Origin: a virus
Reading direction: 5' to 3' (one strand)
Length of the DNA: 22,010 nt
Virus record (IMG/VR): IMGVR_UViG_3300010883_000568
Span: 1-22,010 of that record
Position 1 is the first letter of the stretch, and the number at the start of each line of letters is the position of its first letter. Shown here in pieces: positions 1 through 7,599 of this stretch. A model generated the notes under the pieces. That model worked only from the letters and a program-made list of their open reading frames with translations, had not been told where the DNA came from and did not search any database. Both the position numbers and the translations under genes were made by a program.

Positions 1-3000
1 CCGTGAAGACACTGCCAGACGATAGTCGTAAACGAGATAGAGATAATTACCCGAGCCGTTAAAATTAAAATTGCCAGAATAAAGACTAGCGCCATCAGTA
101 CCAGGCGTAACAGTTAAGTCGGTTGAATTAGAAAGTATAGTCTGTATGTTGGCAGGTGTATTAGAATACAACTGAGTAGTTCTCCAGTACTTTAAATTGT
201 TTTCAGCAGGTAAGAAATTAAACACATCGCCTGCTAGCTTTGCGCTTTGAACATATACCGTAGCCCCTTGAGGAGGGAAAACGCTGGAACCTTGGTCCCC
301 TGTAAGAAGTTGATACTGAGACACAACGGGATTTGTTCCCGCGTCAAATAAAACAAACTCAGAGTAAGTAGGGCTAGGCGTGCTACCGTCTTCAAATCTA
401 AACTGACTGTGTATCGTTTCGGTGTTCTGCCAATCTAAATTAAGCGATACCATTATCACGTTAATCTCAGTAGCGTCAGGACACTCTACGGTAATAGGCA
501 AGTTGTTGACGGCTCCTCCATTCGCTGTTATTACAACAGACACTGTATTGGGAAGAAGACCTGTTTTAGGGATAGTTAACGAACCCGCTCCCGTTTGGTT
601 TAAAGCTGAATAAGTAGTGCCAAAAGTAGCTACTACGTCAAAAGTTACTCCAGAGCCTAGAATAGGAGCGCCCCATACAATATCTATATCACCTACCGCA
701 CTACCTACATTGACGCAGAAAGAGTTTGTCGACCCAGCTTGTGGAATCGAAATAGTTTGAGGTATACCGCAGTTAATACACTTGGCTTCTACAGGTAGTA
801 ATATATCGTTAGAGGCCAATACATACTCATCCAGATACGGGTCAAACCCTCCTAGCTTTTGAGTGGTAAAGCTCTCGTTAAAGAGGTCTCTAAACCACGA
901 GCGCATACCTGCCTTGGAAATTACCGTTAGCGTTTCATTGTTAGCCGCTGTTCCTCGGAGTTGTATTACAGCGCCGCGTTTAGCATCGGTAAAGTATTTA
1001 TCGAAACCAAACTCAGCGTAGCTCTCTGGGTTAGCCGAGACACCGTACTCTTCGACTCTGGCAACTTGCTGGCCTAGGATAACAGGTGCGGCGGTCAAAA
1101 CGCTACCGCCTTGAGCGTCGGTCAGGACGTTCTTATTGACAACGACATAAGAGATACGGTCCTCTTGCAATACCAAGATGTCCGTCTCTCTAGCCACCAT
1201 CTTTTGAATAGGTCCGTACACGTCCTCTAAAGGCTTGAAATTAAGAAGCCCTAGGTTGAACTCATTGAGTTTGTTTACGTTACTCTCGTCGTTGTATATA
1301 CCACTGTACGTGATGTCAGCAAAGCGGTCGGCCTCTTTAAAGTCCTGAGCAGAAACCAACACAGCGCGTTCTCCTAACTGGAACGACTCGCCTACAGCGG
1401 AGTCCTCAATTTTATAGCTCTCTACACCGTTACCAAACGAATAGGAATTAAAGAAATCCAGGTCCACTACACCCTCTGTCGTAGCGTCTTGGTTGGTGAC
1501 GTTACCTTGGTGGTATCCACCCGTAATGGCATAGTTTTCGCTTCCTTCATAGAAGATATCGTCAGCTACTTCCGCTGGTTCAGTCTCAAAAACAATAAGA
1601 CTTCCAGGTTCTTGTATCGTTATATTTACTTTAGTTATAGATGACCTGTTGTCTAGGATTGCCCCCGTGGCACCAGAACCGTTCTGACACCTTAAGTATA
1701 ATCTCTGAGTAGACACAGGACCAGTATCATTACTAATGCTATAAAAGAAAATCTGATTGTTATTAGGCACAAACGGAATTATCGTGCCATTTGAACCAGC
1801 ATTAGCTGAATAAGAACCTGGATAGTACGTATTTGTATTTGGACCTCCGCTGTATTGGCATTCTACCTCACAATTCATTGCGTTAACAATTATCGAGCCC
1901 ACTCCTTCTCCGTCCCAAAACGCTTGAATGTCGGAATAAGATTGGCTAGCTGCAATTGTTTTTGTTATTCGACATAAAGAAGCTCCGTTATCTCCACCGC
2001 AAAAAATACCTAAATCGTCTCTTCTAAATTTAATTTTTATAGTAACAAGTGACCCTGATGGAACGCTAGCTCTAGTATATCCATCTGAAGCGTTACCAGT
2101 AAAACAAGGGTAATTTACTGTTGAGTATTGTAGGTAATTAGTTACTGTAGTTGTTGAGTCAGGATACCCAGGAGAATTAAAAATAGCTTCTGAAGTTATT
2201 TCACCTGCAACGGAATAACTAGACACCGTTGTGTCAATGCTAAATCCTTCAGCACGAAGTCGCATATAAAGTCCTGGTACCTCAAGGATATCAGATGAAC
2301 CTTGAAGAAGATGAAGAAAATTAGTAGGTTGAGAAACCTTGTCTAATACAACGGCTTTTGTTTCTGAATTTAAAATCCCAGTAGAATCTCGCTTAACAAT
2401 AAGCTCTGTTCCAGCCTCTATCAGCGCTTGGTCTTGACCGATAAGCCTAAACCAATAAGAAGTTGTACTAGGGTCGTAGTAGTATAAAGTTGAGTATATA
2501 GTTTCGTAAGCGCCCTTAGATTGCTTAAGGACAAACTTATATGTCTCCGCCCAGCTTGGGGCAGTCATATTGGTGGGGATAGTAACCCGTATCTTATTGA
2601 TATCGTTACTATTGATAGGCGGAACAAAGACAGCGTTTTGATTGCTCGTTAAAGCAGTCGTAGCCCTTTTATATTCATCCATATAGACAACTCCCACCTC
2701 GTAGTCTCGGTTACTATGAAGGCTTTTATTAGAAGACTGTTGCTGTAAAGAATACGAAACATTACTGACATTAAAATACTCAAAGTATTGATTGTCCCCC
2801 TCTAAAGTGTTGTTGTACTGAACGCCCAGTATGCTCACTCCAAACTCATCAGTTGAAAGCGGGTCAACATCTATAAAGACCCCTTGAGAAAGCGCCGTTA
2901 TGCCTGAGTTTACAGTTGTATATCCCGATGGTGCAATTAAAGAACAATTGAATACATCGGTAAACGTACTTCCGTCAGCACAGTTCGCTAAAGACTGGTA

Positions 3001-4428
3001 CGTCCCTGACCCGTTAGCTCCCAGTTGAGATTGGAACTCAGGACTGGTAACCATCTCATAAACACTGCCGTATGTTTGAGGAAGGGTATATACGAAAGAT
3101 ATGGTAAACGTAGGGTGGTTAGGTAGGCCCGCAGAGCCTGTGCCAGAGCCAGAAAAAGAAGCGTGAGTAACGGTAAAAGAAAAGCCAAAGACACCTCCTT
3201 GAGCTAATACAGGAGCTGTGGCAAAATCAATTACAGCTTTACCCGTAGTAGTTGGCGCAGCGTTTTGGTCAATACTGTAAGCCTGACTAGCCACATCTCC
3301 AGCCGCTTGGAATACCGATAGGTTCTCCGAGACCACCTTAGCGCTGTAGTTGGTATCTATACGAGCCCCCGATGCAATTGTCAAATTATATCCATCGATG
3401 TAGTTCCCATACATTAGGCGGTTGCCCATAATAGTCTGAGCTTGCGCCTTAAGCGGTACGTTATCGTAAAGCCTCGCTATCTCTGATTGAGGCAGTAAGG
3501 TGTAGATTTTCTGATTGGTAAAGTTGACCGTCTGAACGACGTTATTAGGCCAGCCCTCTTCGCTTTTTATATACTTCTGTATGACCCGAACTGTAGAGTC
3601 TGTACCGAGTTTAAAACAAAGGTCAATACCCACTACATCCTCACCTCCTGTATTGATACCCACAACAGCGGTGTTGTAGCGGTTAAGCATACCAGTATTA
3701 AAGTTGGTAGCGGGGTCTAAGCTAAAGGGGCTACTCTCAAAAGCTACATCGGTAAACTGAGATAACGCGCTATAGTCGTTATTGACATACTTATATCGGT
3801 ATGAAAACGACACGAAATGAGATTCTAAATAATCCTCCTCTCCAGGTATATCAATAAGCGTCAGCGTAGGAGCTGCGTTTGGTGGCCTTTTAATAACGTT
3901 TATATCGTCATTGGTAATCTGGTCAACGTCGGTTGCCGCTATAGGCTGAGGGTAGTTTTCAACTACGTTAATTTTACGAGGCGGATTGTAATCGTCCGTA
4001 AAAAACAGCAGGTCCTCTACCTTATTTACACCCGTTATTAAAAATGTAGGATTAAAATTAAGGACAGATGTACTGATAACGTGATAAGTCAACACCTCGT
4101 CTGTCGTTCTAAACGACGCAATTATATCAACGACCCCAGTTACGGATGCTGTATTAGCAGAGTCGTGAATAAACCAGTATATAGTTTCGTTAACGCCATC
4201 TTCGAACGCCCCAATACATCGAGCTGAATCACTTAAATCTACCCCCTGATACTGCAAGGTGGTCAAGCGAGTATTACCCTTAGAGTTTTCTACAGAACCT
4301 ACCTCCGAGCCTTCGGTAGAACCTAGCCTGACGTTTAAGGCATCGATATATTCTCCATTGGGGACAAGGCGTTCATCGACGCTCTTGTTCATACGCCCCT
4401 TGATAAAGTTCCTTTTGACGTTCCCCAT
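1..4428 (-). CDS. giant tail/stabilisation-type structural protein, 3' end outside window
   Basis: This is an unbroken reading frame of 1476 codons. I checked every in-frame triplet from 4428 to 1 and found no stop, and the gene continues past the left edge. Residues about 12-52 read RMNKSVDERLVPNGEY...SENSKGN-like (seen: DERLVPNGEY, ALNVRLGSTEGSEVGS), a start I recognise from large structural proteins of Bacteroidota podoviruses; crAss-like phages call the counterpart stabilisation protein (P22 gp10-like). Around residues 1144-1157 is KYFTDAKRGAV, then a G-F-D-P-Y-L-D-E-Y stretch, also typical of these proteins. Residues about 1215-1320 form a beta-rich, Ig-like stretch with Cys1217, Cys1220, Cys1238 and Cys1316. 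The ATG overlaps the preceding stop by one base (TAATG), so translation is probably coupled. Role by inference: a tail hub or tail-needle-region protein in a short-tailed virion. The family assignment rests on memory of homologues. Confidence 0.85.
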   Translation of the reverse strand, partial: MGNVKRNFIKGRMNKSVDERLVPNGEYIDALNVRLGSTEGSEVGSVENSKGNTRLTTLQYQGVDLSDSARCIGAFEDGVNETIYWFIHDSANTASVTGVVDIIASFRTTDEVLTYHVISTSVLNFNPTFLITGVNKVEDLLFFTDDYNPPRKINVVENYPQPIAATDVDQITNDDINVIKRPPNAAPTLTLIDIPGEEDYLESHFVSFSYRYKYVNNDYSALSQFTDVAFESSPFSLDPATNFNTGMLNRYNTAVVGINTGGEDVVGIDLCFKLGTDSTVRVIQKYIKSEEGWPNNVVQTVNFTNQKIYTLLPQSEIARLYDNVPLKAQAQTIMGNRLMYGNYIDGYNLTIASGARIDTNYSAKVVSENLSVFQAAGDVASQAYSIDQNAAPTTTGKAVIDFATAPVLAQGGVFGFSFTVTHASFSGSGTGSAGLPNHPTFTISFVYTLPQTYGSVYEMVTSPEFQSQLGANGSGTYQSLANCADGSTFTDVFNCSLIAPSGYTTVNSGITALSQGVFIDVDPLSTDEFGVSILGVQYNNTLEGDNQYFEYFNVSNVSYSLQQQSSNKSLHSNRDYEVGVVYMDEYKRATTALTSNQNAVFVPPINSNDINKIRVTIPTNMTAPSWAETYKFVLKQSKGAYETIYSTLYYYDPSTTSYWFRLIGQDQALIEAGTELIVKRDSTGILNSETKAVVLDKVSQPTNFLHLLQGSSDILEVPGLYMRLRAEGFSIDTTVSSYSVAGEITSEAIFNSPGYPDSTTTVTNYLQYSTVNYPCFTGNASDGYTRASVPSGSLVTIKIKFRRDDLGIFCGGDNGASLCRITKTIAASQSYSDIQAFWDGEGVGSIIVNAMNCEVECQYSGGPNTNTYYPGSYSANAGSNGTIIPFVPNNNQIFFYSISNDTGPVSTQRLYLRCQNGSGATGAILDNRSSITKVNITIQEPGSLIVFETEPAEVADDIFYEGSENYAITGGYHQGNVTNQDATTEGVVDLDFFNSYSFGNGVESYKIEDSAVGESFQLGERAVLVSAQDFKEADRFADITYSGIYNDESNVNKLNEFNLGLLNFKPLEDVYGPIQKMVARETDILVLQEDRISYVVVNKNVLTDAQGGSVLTAAPVILGQQVARVEEYGVSANPESYAEFGFDKYFTDAKRGAVIQLRGTAANNETLTVISKAGMRSWFRDLFNESFTTQKLGGFDPYLDEYVLASNDILLPVEAKCINCGIPQTISIPQAGSTNSFCVNVGSAVGDIDIVWGAPILGSGVTFDVVATFGTTYSALNQTGAGSLTIPKTGLLPNTVSVVITANGGAVNNLPITVECPDATEINVIMVSLNLDWQNTETIHSQFRFEDGSTPSPTYSEFVLFDAGTNPVVSQYQLLTGDQGSSVFPPQGATVYVQSAKLAGDVFNFLPAENNLKYWRTTQLYSNTPANIQTILSNSTDLTVTPGTDGASLYSGNFNFNGSGNYLYLVYDYRLAVSSR

Positions 4429-5354
4429 TATTTAATCCACTTATTCTGTCCACGCAAGTTCATCAATAATCGGCCAGGATGGATATTGCTGATACGGATT
4501 TTTGCATTTCGTAAAAGAGCGGTCTTAGACTTTCGATAACGGTTAACTATATACTCCTGAGTTCCCATCTTAGAGTTGAGGATAGCATAAGAGATATACG
4601 AGTAGATAAAGTCCTCAAACAATTTATTGACCGTAACTAACGAGTCATCGCCTCCCTCCATACCATCGCTAACGTATTCTAGTATACAGCTCTGACCAGA
4701 CATAGCCGAGCTAAAGTTTATAACGCCCGCTTTGGGGTCGATACGGAACGTAGGATTGGCATTAGCGGTTTCAGTGTTTAGACCAAACGCAGCGCCTCCA
4801 ATTGGGAAATCAAAATACCACAAGCCATCAATACACCAGCCTTCGTTTCCGTCGTAAGGGCTGTTCTCGTTGATGTACATTGACCTTAAAGTGCTGTTAA
4901 GCCTTTCGGTATCAATAGGTGAGAACTCTGGCTTTAAAGCGGCTCCTGTCTCGTCAAAAAGAATTCTATTGTTTGAGTCTTGTAGGTACGCCTGTGCGCT
5001 AGTGATTTGGATGTTTTCCGTTAAAGGGAATACCGTTCCATTTCTAAACAAAGAAACTCGAACCCAGTTTACATAATCGCTAGGAAGGACAAAGCGAAGG
5101 TCCTCAGAGACATTAAGCTGCAATACCTTAATCTCTTTGAACGCATCGTAGTTAAGCTCCTGTATGGCCCTCTTAGCGTGAAATAGAATCTTATAGCGAG
5201 ACTTCTCGTTTACCAACTCGTTATTACCGCTATACATAAGCTGGTAGTTGGTTACGATATCTCGTAAGCTGACATATTGATACGACCCCCAATTGGCATC
5301 CTCTGGAGAAGCCCCTGCGTTTTCGTAGTATTGATACTGAGTAAGGTATGCCAT
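4428..5354 (-). CDS. neck/ring protein, P22 gp4-like (tail tubular type)
   Basis: This 308-residue protein begins MAYLTQYQYYENA. Residues about 27-85 include YVSLRDIVTNYQLMY, LFHAKRAIQELNYDAF and FVLPSDYVNWVRVSLF, the pattern I associate with the protein called tail tubular or P22 gp4-like in crAss-like phages. Such proteins form a ring below the portal that closes the filled head and holds the tail. The C-terminus is basic (RYRKSKTALLRNAKIRISNIHPGR), which could face DNA in the channel; that is inference. Its ATG lies one base after the upstream stop and its stop overlaps the next ATG, so it sits in the middle of a three-gene tail operon. No signal peptide or membrane segment is visible. The family call is fairly secure by context and sequence feel but was not checked by search. 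Confidence 0.75.
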   Translation of the reverse strand: MAYLTQYQYYENAGASPEDANWGSYQYVSLRDIVTNYQLMYSGNNELVNEKSRYKILFHAKRAIQELNYDAFKEIKVLQLNVSEDLRFVLPSDYVNWVRVSLFRNGTVFPLTENIQITSAQAYLQDSNNRILFDETGAALKPEFSPIDTERLNSTLRSMYINENSPYDGNEGWCIDGLWYFDFPIGGAAFGLNTETANANPTFRIDPKAGVINFSSAMSGQSCILEYVSDGMEGGDDSLVTVNKLFEDFIYSYISYAILNSKMGTQEYIVNRYRKSKTALLRNAKIRISNIHPGRLLMNLRGQNKWIK

Positions 5355-5355
5355 A

Positions 5356-6042
5356 TTACTTGCTTTGCTGGTCGGCGATTTGTTCTTGACTTACCGCATA
5401 ATTTACCACATCAATCTCACGGATAGAAACTCCTGCGTACTGTAAAATTTTATTTACCAAACGAGGCTCGTCGTCATCAGGAAGCTCAAAGTCTTGGTAG
5501 TCGGCTTGGCTTTGGTCAAATACAGGTTCGCCTGCCGTAAGTATTGAGTACGTCCAGTTTGGAGGAAGGGGATATCTGATATACTGAATCGTACCTGACG
5601 TGATGGTCGCGGGATACGCTGTAGCTGTATTTCCGTTTTGAACAAAAGCGGGGAAGCCAGTCGTAGGAGCCGTAAGAGATGACGCCAACAGTAAGTTAAT
5701 CTTAGAGTTAGACACCTGCTCTAATTCATAGTTGCTACCTGTAGGAAGTATTTTATTGATTAAATAATAATCAGCGGGAAGAGCAAATGAGTTTGTGGTA
5801 AAATTCACAATTGTAGAGAAGTCATCGATAACCTCCTCTAAAGAGCGCAATACATCAGCGTAGCCCGTTCCTGACTGGCGGACATTCTCTTTATTAATCT
5901 GGTAATTATAATCGTTAAAGTACTCATCGAATATCTCCAGCTGCGCTTGTTTAGCGTACAGATTAAAATCTGCTGGCGAGAGATAGCCAAAATTGTTCTT
6001 ATTCAGTATCGATAATACCGTGCTTCTGACCGATTCTATCAT
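5356..6042 (-). CDS. head-tail connector / ring protein
   Basis: This 228-residue protein is the first gene after a strong terminator and a candidate promoter. The N-terminal ~70 residues look helical (LSPADFNLYAKQAQLEIFDEYFNDYNYQINKENVR), followed by a beta-rich central part (FALPADYYLINKIL, TIQYIRYPLPPNWTY) and an acidic, Q-rich C-terminus. This shape and position match the small ring or adaptor proteins encoded between capsid genes and the gp4-like tail protein in Bacteroidota podoviruses. By inference it docks to the portal or to the next ring and extends the neck. Translation starts at ATG 6042; no Shine-Dalgarno motif precedes it. It could also be a tail completion protein; only position and general shape support the call. 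Confidence 0.6.
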   Translation of the reverse strand: MIESVRSTVLSILNKNNFGYLSPADFNLYAKQAQLEIFDEYFNDYNYQINKENVRQSGTGYADVLRSLEEVIDDFSTIVNFTTNSFALPADYYLINKILPTGSNYELEQVSNSKINLLLASSLTAPTTGFPAFVQNGNTATAYPATITSGTIQYIRYPLPPNWTYSILTAGEPVFDQSQADYQDFELPDDDEPRLVNKILQYAGVSIREIDVVNYAVSQEQIADQQSK

Positions 6043-6086
6043 AGGTACGCTTTTGACAAAGATAAATCAAAAAAAGGGGCCACAAT
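6043..6086 (-). promoter_or_regulatory. candidate promoter for the tail operon
   Basis: Read on the minus strand, TATCTTTG at 6064-6057 matches the Bacteroidota -7 consensus TAnnTTTG exactly. ATTG at 6086-6083 lies 18 bases upstream and fits a -33 TTTG box with one mismatch. Transcription would begin about 10 bases before the ATG at 6042. The -33 half falls inside the preceding terminator hairpin. Seen directly: the two boxes and their spacing. Inferred: promoter function. Confidence 0.4.
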
Positions 6087-6099
6087 TTGTGACCCCTTT
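6069..6099 (-). terminator. intrinsic terminator after the small head-protein genes
   Basis: On the minus strand the arm at 6099-6088 (AAAGGGGTCACA) pairs with the arm at 6084-6073 (TGTGGCCCCTTT) over 12 base pairs with one G-T wobble and a 3-base loop, followed by a run of seven T at 6075-6069. It lies just after the stop of the gene ending at 6123. The plus-strand reading lacks a clean T run, so the orientation is clear. Confidence 0.9.
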
Positions 6100-6122
6100 C
6101 TGTTCAATACAATCAAGTATTA

Positions 6123-6419
6123 TTATCCAGCCCCAAGAGCTACAGCACTAACTGTCAATGGAGGCATAATCAATGGAGCTGCATTAGTATAAGACGAAGA
6201 CATCAACTTAACGACTTCTGCTACTAAGAAATTCTGAACTAGAAAACCAGCATCAGCAGCGTGAGTTAACACGATAGTGTCCGCACCTGCATCTGCGTTA
6301 TAAATGATTTCGGTAGTCGTATTTGCCGACCCCTGTTTAATCATCATAATGTTAGAAGCATTAATCAATACAGGAGGGGTTTCTGCGTTATTGTAGAAAA
6401 TATTTAAATACTTTTTCAT
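6123..6419 (-). CDS. small structural protein, paralogue of the gene at 6431-6745
   Basis: This 98-residue hypothetical protein begins MKKYLNIFYNN. It aligns by eye with the neighbouring 104-residue product: a beta-rich N-terminal half with a G-(S/A)-(A/T)-x-T-T-(E/D) turn, then a Tyr-Asn/Ala-rich loop and the shared phrase (I/V)xLTHA or VTHA, then an amphipathic helix (FLVAEVVKLMSSS against SMIDVIQQLIVESAQ). Neither has a signal peptide or membrane segment. Placed between the capsid gene and the tail operon and closed by a terminator, the pair probably encodes virion components such as capsid decoration proteins. That function is inference only; I do not recognise a named family. The gap to the upstream gene is 11 bases. 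Confidence 0.7.
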   Translation of the reverse strand: MKKYLNIFYNNAETPPVLINASNIMMIKQGSANTTTEIIYNADAGADTIVLTHAADAGFLVQNFLVAEVVKLMSSSYTNAAPLIMPPLTVSAVALGAG

Positions 6420-6430
6420 AGTTTCTATTT

Positions 6431-6745
6431 TTATGCGGTTCCAATCGCTACGTTAGAAATTGTAGCAGGCACTCGATTAGTAATATCCATTGTAGCTTCA
6501 GACCATTTTGATTGGGCTGACTCTACGATGAGCTGTTGAATCACGTCTATCATAGACCCGAGAGCATACGGAGCCGACTCGCTAGCGTGAGTAACCGTAA
6601 TAACGTCTAAAGTCGTTGTAGCGGCTCCGTTAGCATAATACAAATCAGTGGTAGTAGCGCCGCCTGTGTTAACCCAAAGAAGATTGTCTAGCGGAATAAG
6701 TAGATTACCGTAACTAGCGGTTTCTACAGTGAAAAATGAAGCCAT
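6431..6745 (-). CDS. small structural protein, paralogue of the gene at 6123-6419
   Basis: This 104-residue hypothetical protein begins MASFFTVETASYGN. It is rich in Thr, Ala and Gly (NTGGATTTDLYYANGAATTT), then has VITVTHASES and a helix around residues 68-82. The likeness to the downstream 98-residue product suggests an old tandem duplication. A TATCTTTG box lies 27 bases upstream of its ATG, so it may start its own transcript. As a short beta-rich protein near the capsid gene it may decorate the head, or be a minor neck component; nothing in the sequence decides this. Confidence 0.7.
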   Translation of the reverse strand: MASFFTVETASYGNLLIPLDNLLWVNTGGATTTDLYYANGAATTTLDVITVTHASESAPYALGSMIDVIQQLIVESAQSKWSEATMDITNRVPATISNVAIGTA

Positions 6746-6771
6746 CGTTAAAAAATTAGATGATTAAAACC

Positions 6772-6791
6772 CAAAGATAGGTATTTTAAAA
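6772..6791 (-). promoter_or_regulatory. candidate -7 box upstream of the small structural gene pair
   Basis: The spacer reads TTTTAAAATA (6791-6782), two bases, then TATCTTTG (6779-6772) on the minus strand. The second part is an exact Bacteroidota -7 box. The same TTTTAAAATA-N2-TATCTT arrangement recurs before the scaffold-like gene at 10155. No clear TTTG -33 box is seen at the usual distance. Confidence 0.4.
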
Positions 6792-6793
6792 AA

Positions 6794-7534
6794 TCACTCT
6801 AGATGCTTCTCAAGCATCTTTAAGATTTCAATTCCGTCATCAGATTTCAAGTAAGCTGAGATAGCTGACTTAGGGTCTTCACCAAACGGAACAGACATCA
6901 TACGTTTCTTGTTAGTCTTCAAATTAAAGTGGACATCGCGTCCGTTATTGCGAAGTCCCAATAAATTCTTTTCTAGAAATAAAGCCACCTTGCCAAACAT
7001 ATCCATCGAAGGGTCTTCTAAAGCATCTAGGAAATCTTCTGGGTAGCGTTTAGCGAGAATTAAAATATCGCGCTTAAGCTCCGAAGACGAAAGTTTAGAA
7101 GGGTCAATTTCTAGTAGTACACGGGCGACCATTTCCATTTCGGTAAGGTCCATCTTACGTGCAGCAGCTAAAGCGTCAGCTTCCAGGACCATATAGTCGA
7201 GCTCTTCTTGAGCGTCCTTTTCCTTATCGACTTCAGAAAATGCCGCACCCGAATCAGGATGTAGGCTTAAAAAATGTTGTAGTACCTGGTTTTCTTTTGG
7301 TACAGAAAGGAACCCGTCTTCAAAGACGATTGGTTCTAAAATAAAGTTTCCGTCTTGCTCGTCCTCGAAAGGCGTTTTTTGATTGCGAGCATAGCGTAAA
7401 GCGCGATTGACTTGTCCGTCAAAATACATAAGCGGCTTACGAGCGGTATTGCGGGAAGACAGCGTAAAAGTTAACGGTGCCACATCGCGGTTGAGTTTGT
7501 AGACCTTGTCTACAATAGGATTTGAATTTTTCAT
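6794..7534 (-). CDS. conserved hypothetical phage protein next to the capsid gene
   Basis: This 246-residue protein begins MKNSNPIVDKVYKLN. Its N-terminal third carries TFTLSSRNTARKPLMYFD, NRALRYARNQKTPFEDEQDG and EPIVFEDGFLSVPK; I recall similar proteins from marine phages, where it is unnamed. The middle is acidic and helical (EKDAQEELDYMVLEADALAAARKMDLTEMEM), and the C-terminus has NNGRDVHFNLKTNKKRMMSVPFGED. It starts right after the terminator that follows the capsid gene. An assembly, head-completion or internal virion role is possible but is context inference only. Start: ATG 7534, the first in frame after the terminator, with an A/T-rich leader and no Shine-Dalgarno motif. Confidence 0.75.
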   Translation of the reverse strand: MKNSNPIVDKVYKLNRDVAPLTFTLSSRNTARKPLMYFDGQVNRALRYARNQKTPFEDEQDGNFILEPIVFEDGFLSVPKENQVLQHFLSLHPDSGAAFSEVDKEKDAQEELDYMVLEADALAAARKMDLTEMEMVARVLLEIDPSKLSSSELKRDILILAKRYPEDFLDALEDPSMDMFGKVALFLEKNLLGLRNNGRDVHFNLKTNKKRMMSVPFGEDPKSAISAYLKSDDGIEILKMLEKHLE

Positions 7535-7553
7535 TCGATTGAATTTAAAGTTT

Positions 7554-7593
7554 AAAAAGAAAAAGGGAGGAGGTTTTACTGCCCCCTCCCTTT
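7554..7593 (-). terminator. intrinsic terminator after the major capsid gene
   Basis: On the minus strand 7593-7582 (AAAGGGAGGGGG) pairs with 7573-7562 (CCTCCTCCCTTT) over 12 base pairs with one G-T wobble and an 8-base loop. The following tract TTTTTCTTTTT ends at 7554. It begins 7 bases after the capsid gene stop, so it closes the packaging/head transcript. Confidence 0.9.
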
Positions 7594-7599
7594 CAGAGA

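Noticed and set aside
1-4428. Apparent gene-free 4.4 kb at the left end
   Set aside because: The whole stretch is one open minus-strand frame that simply leaves the window before its stop codon.
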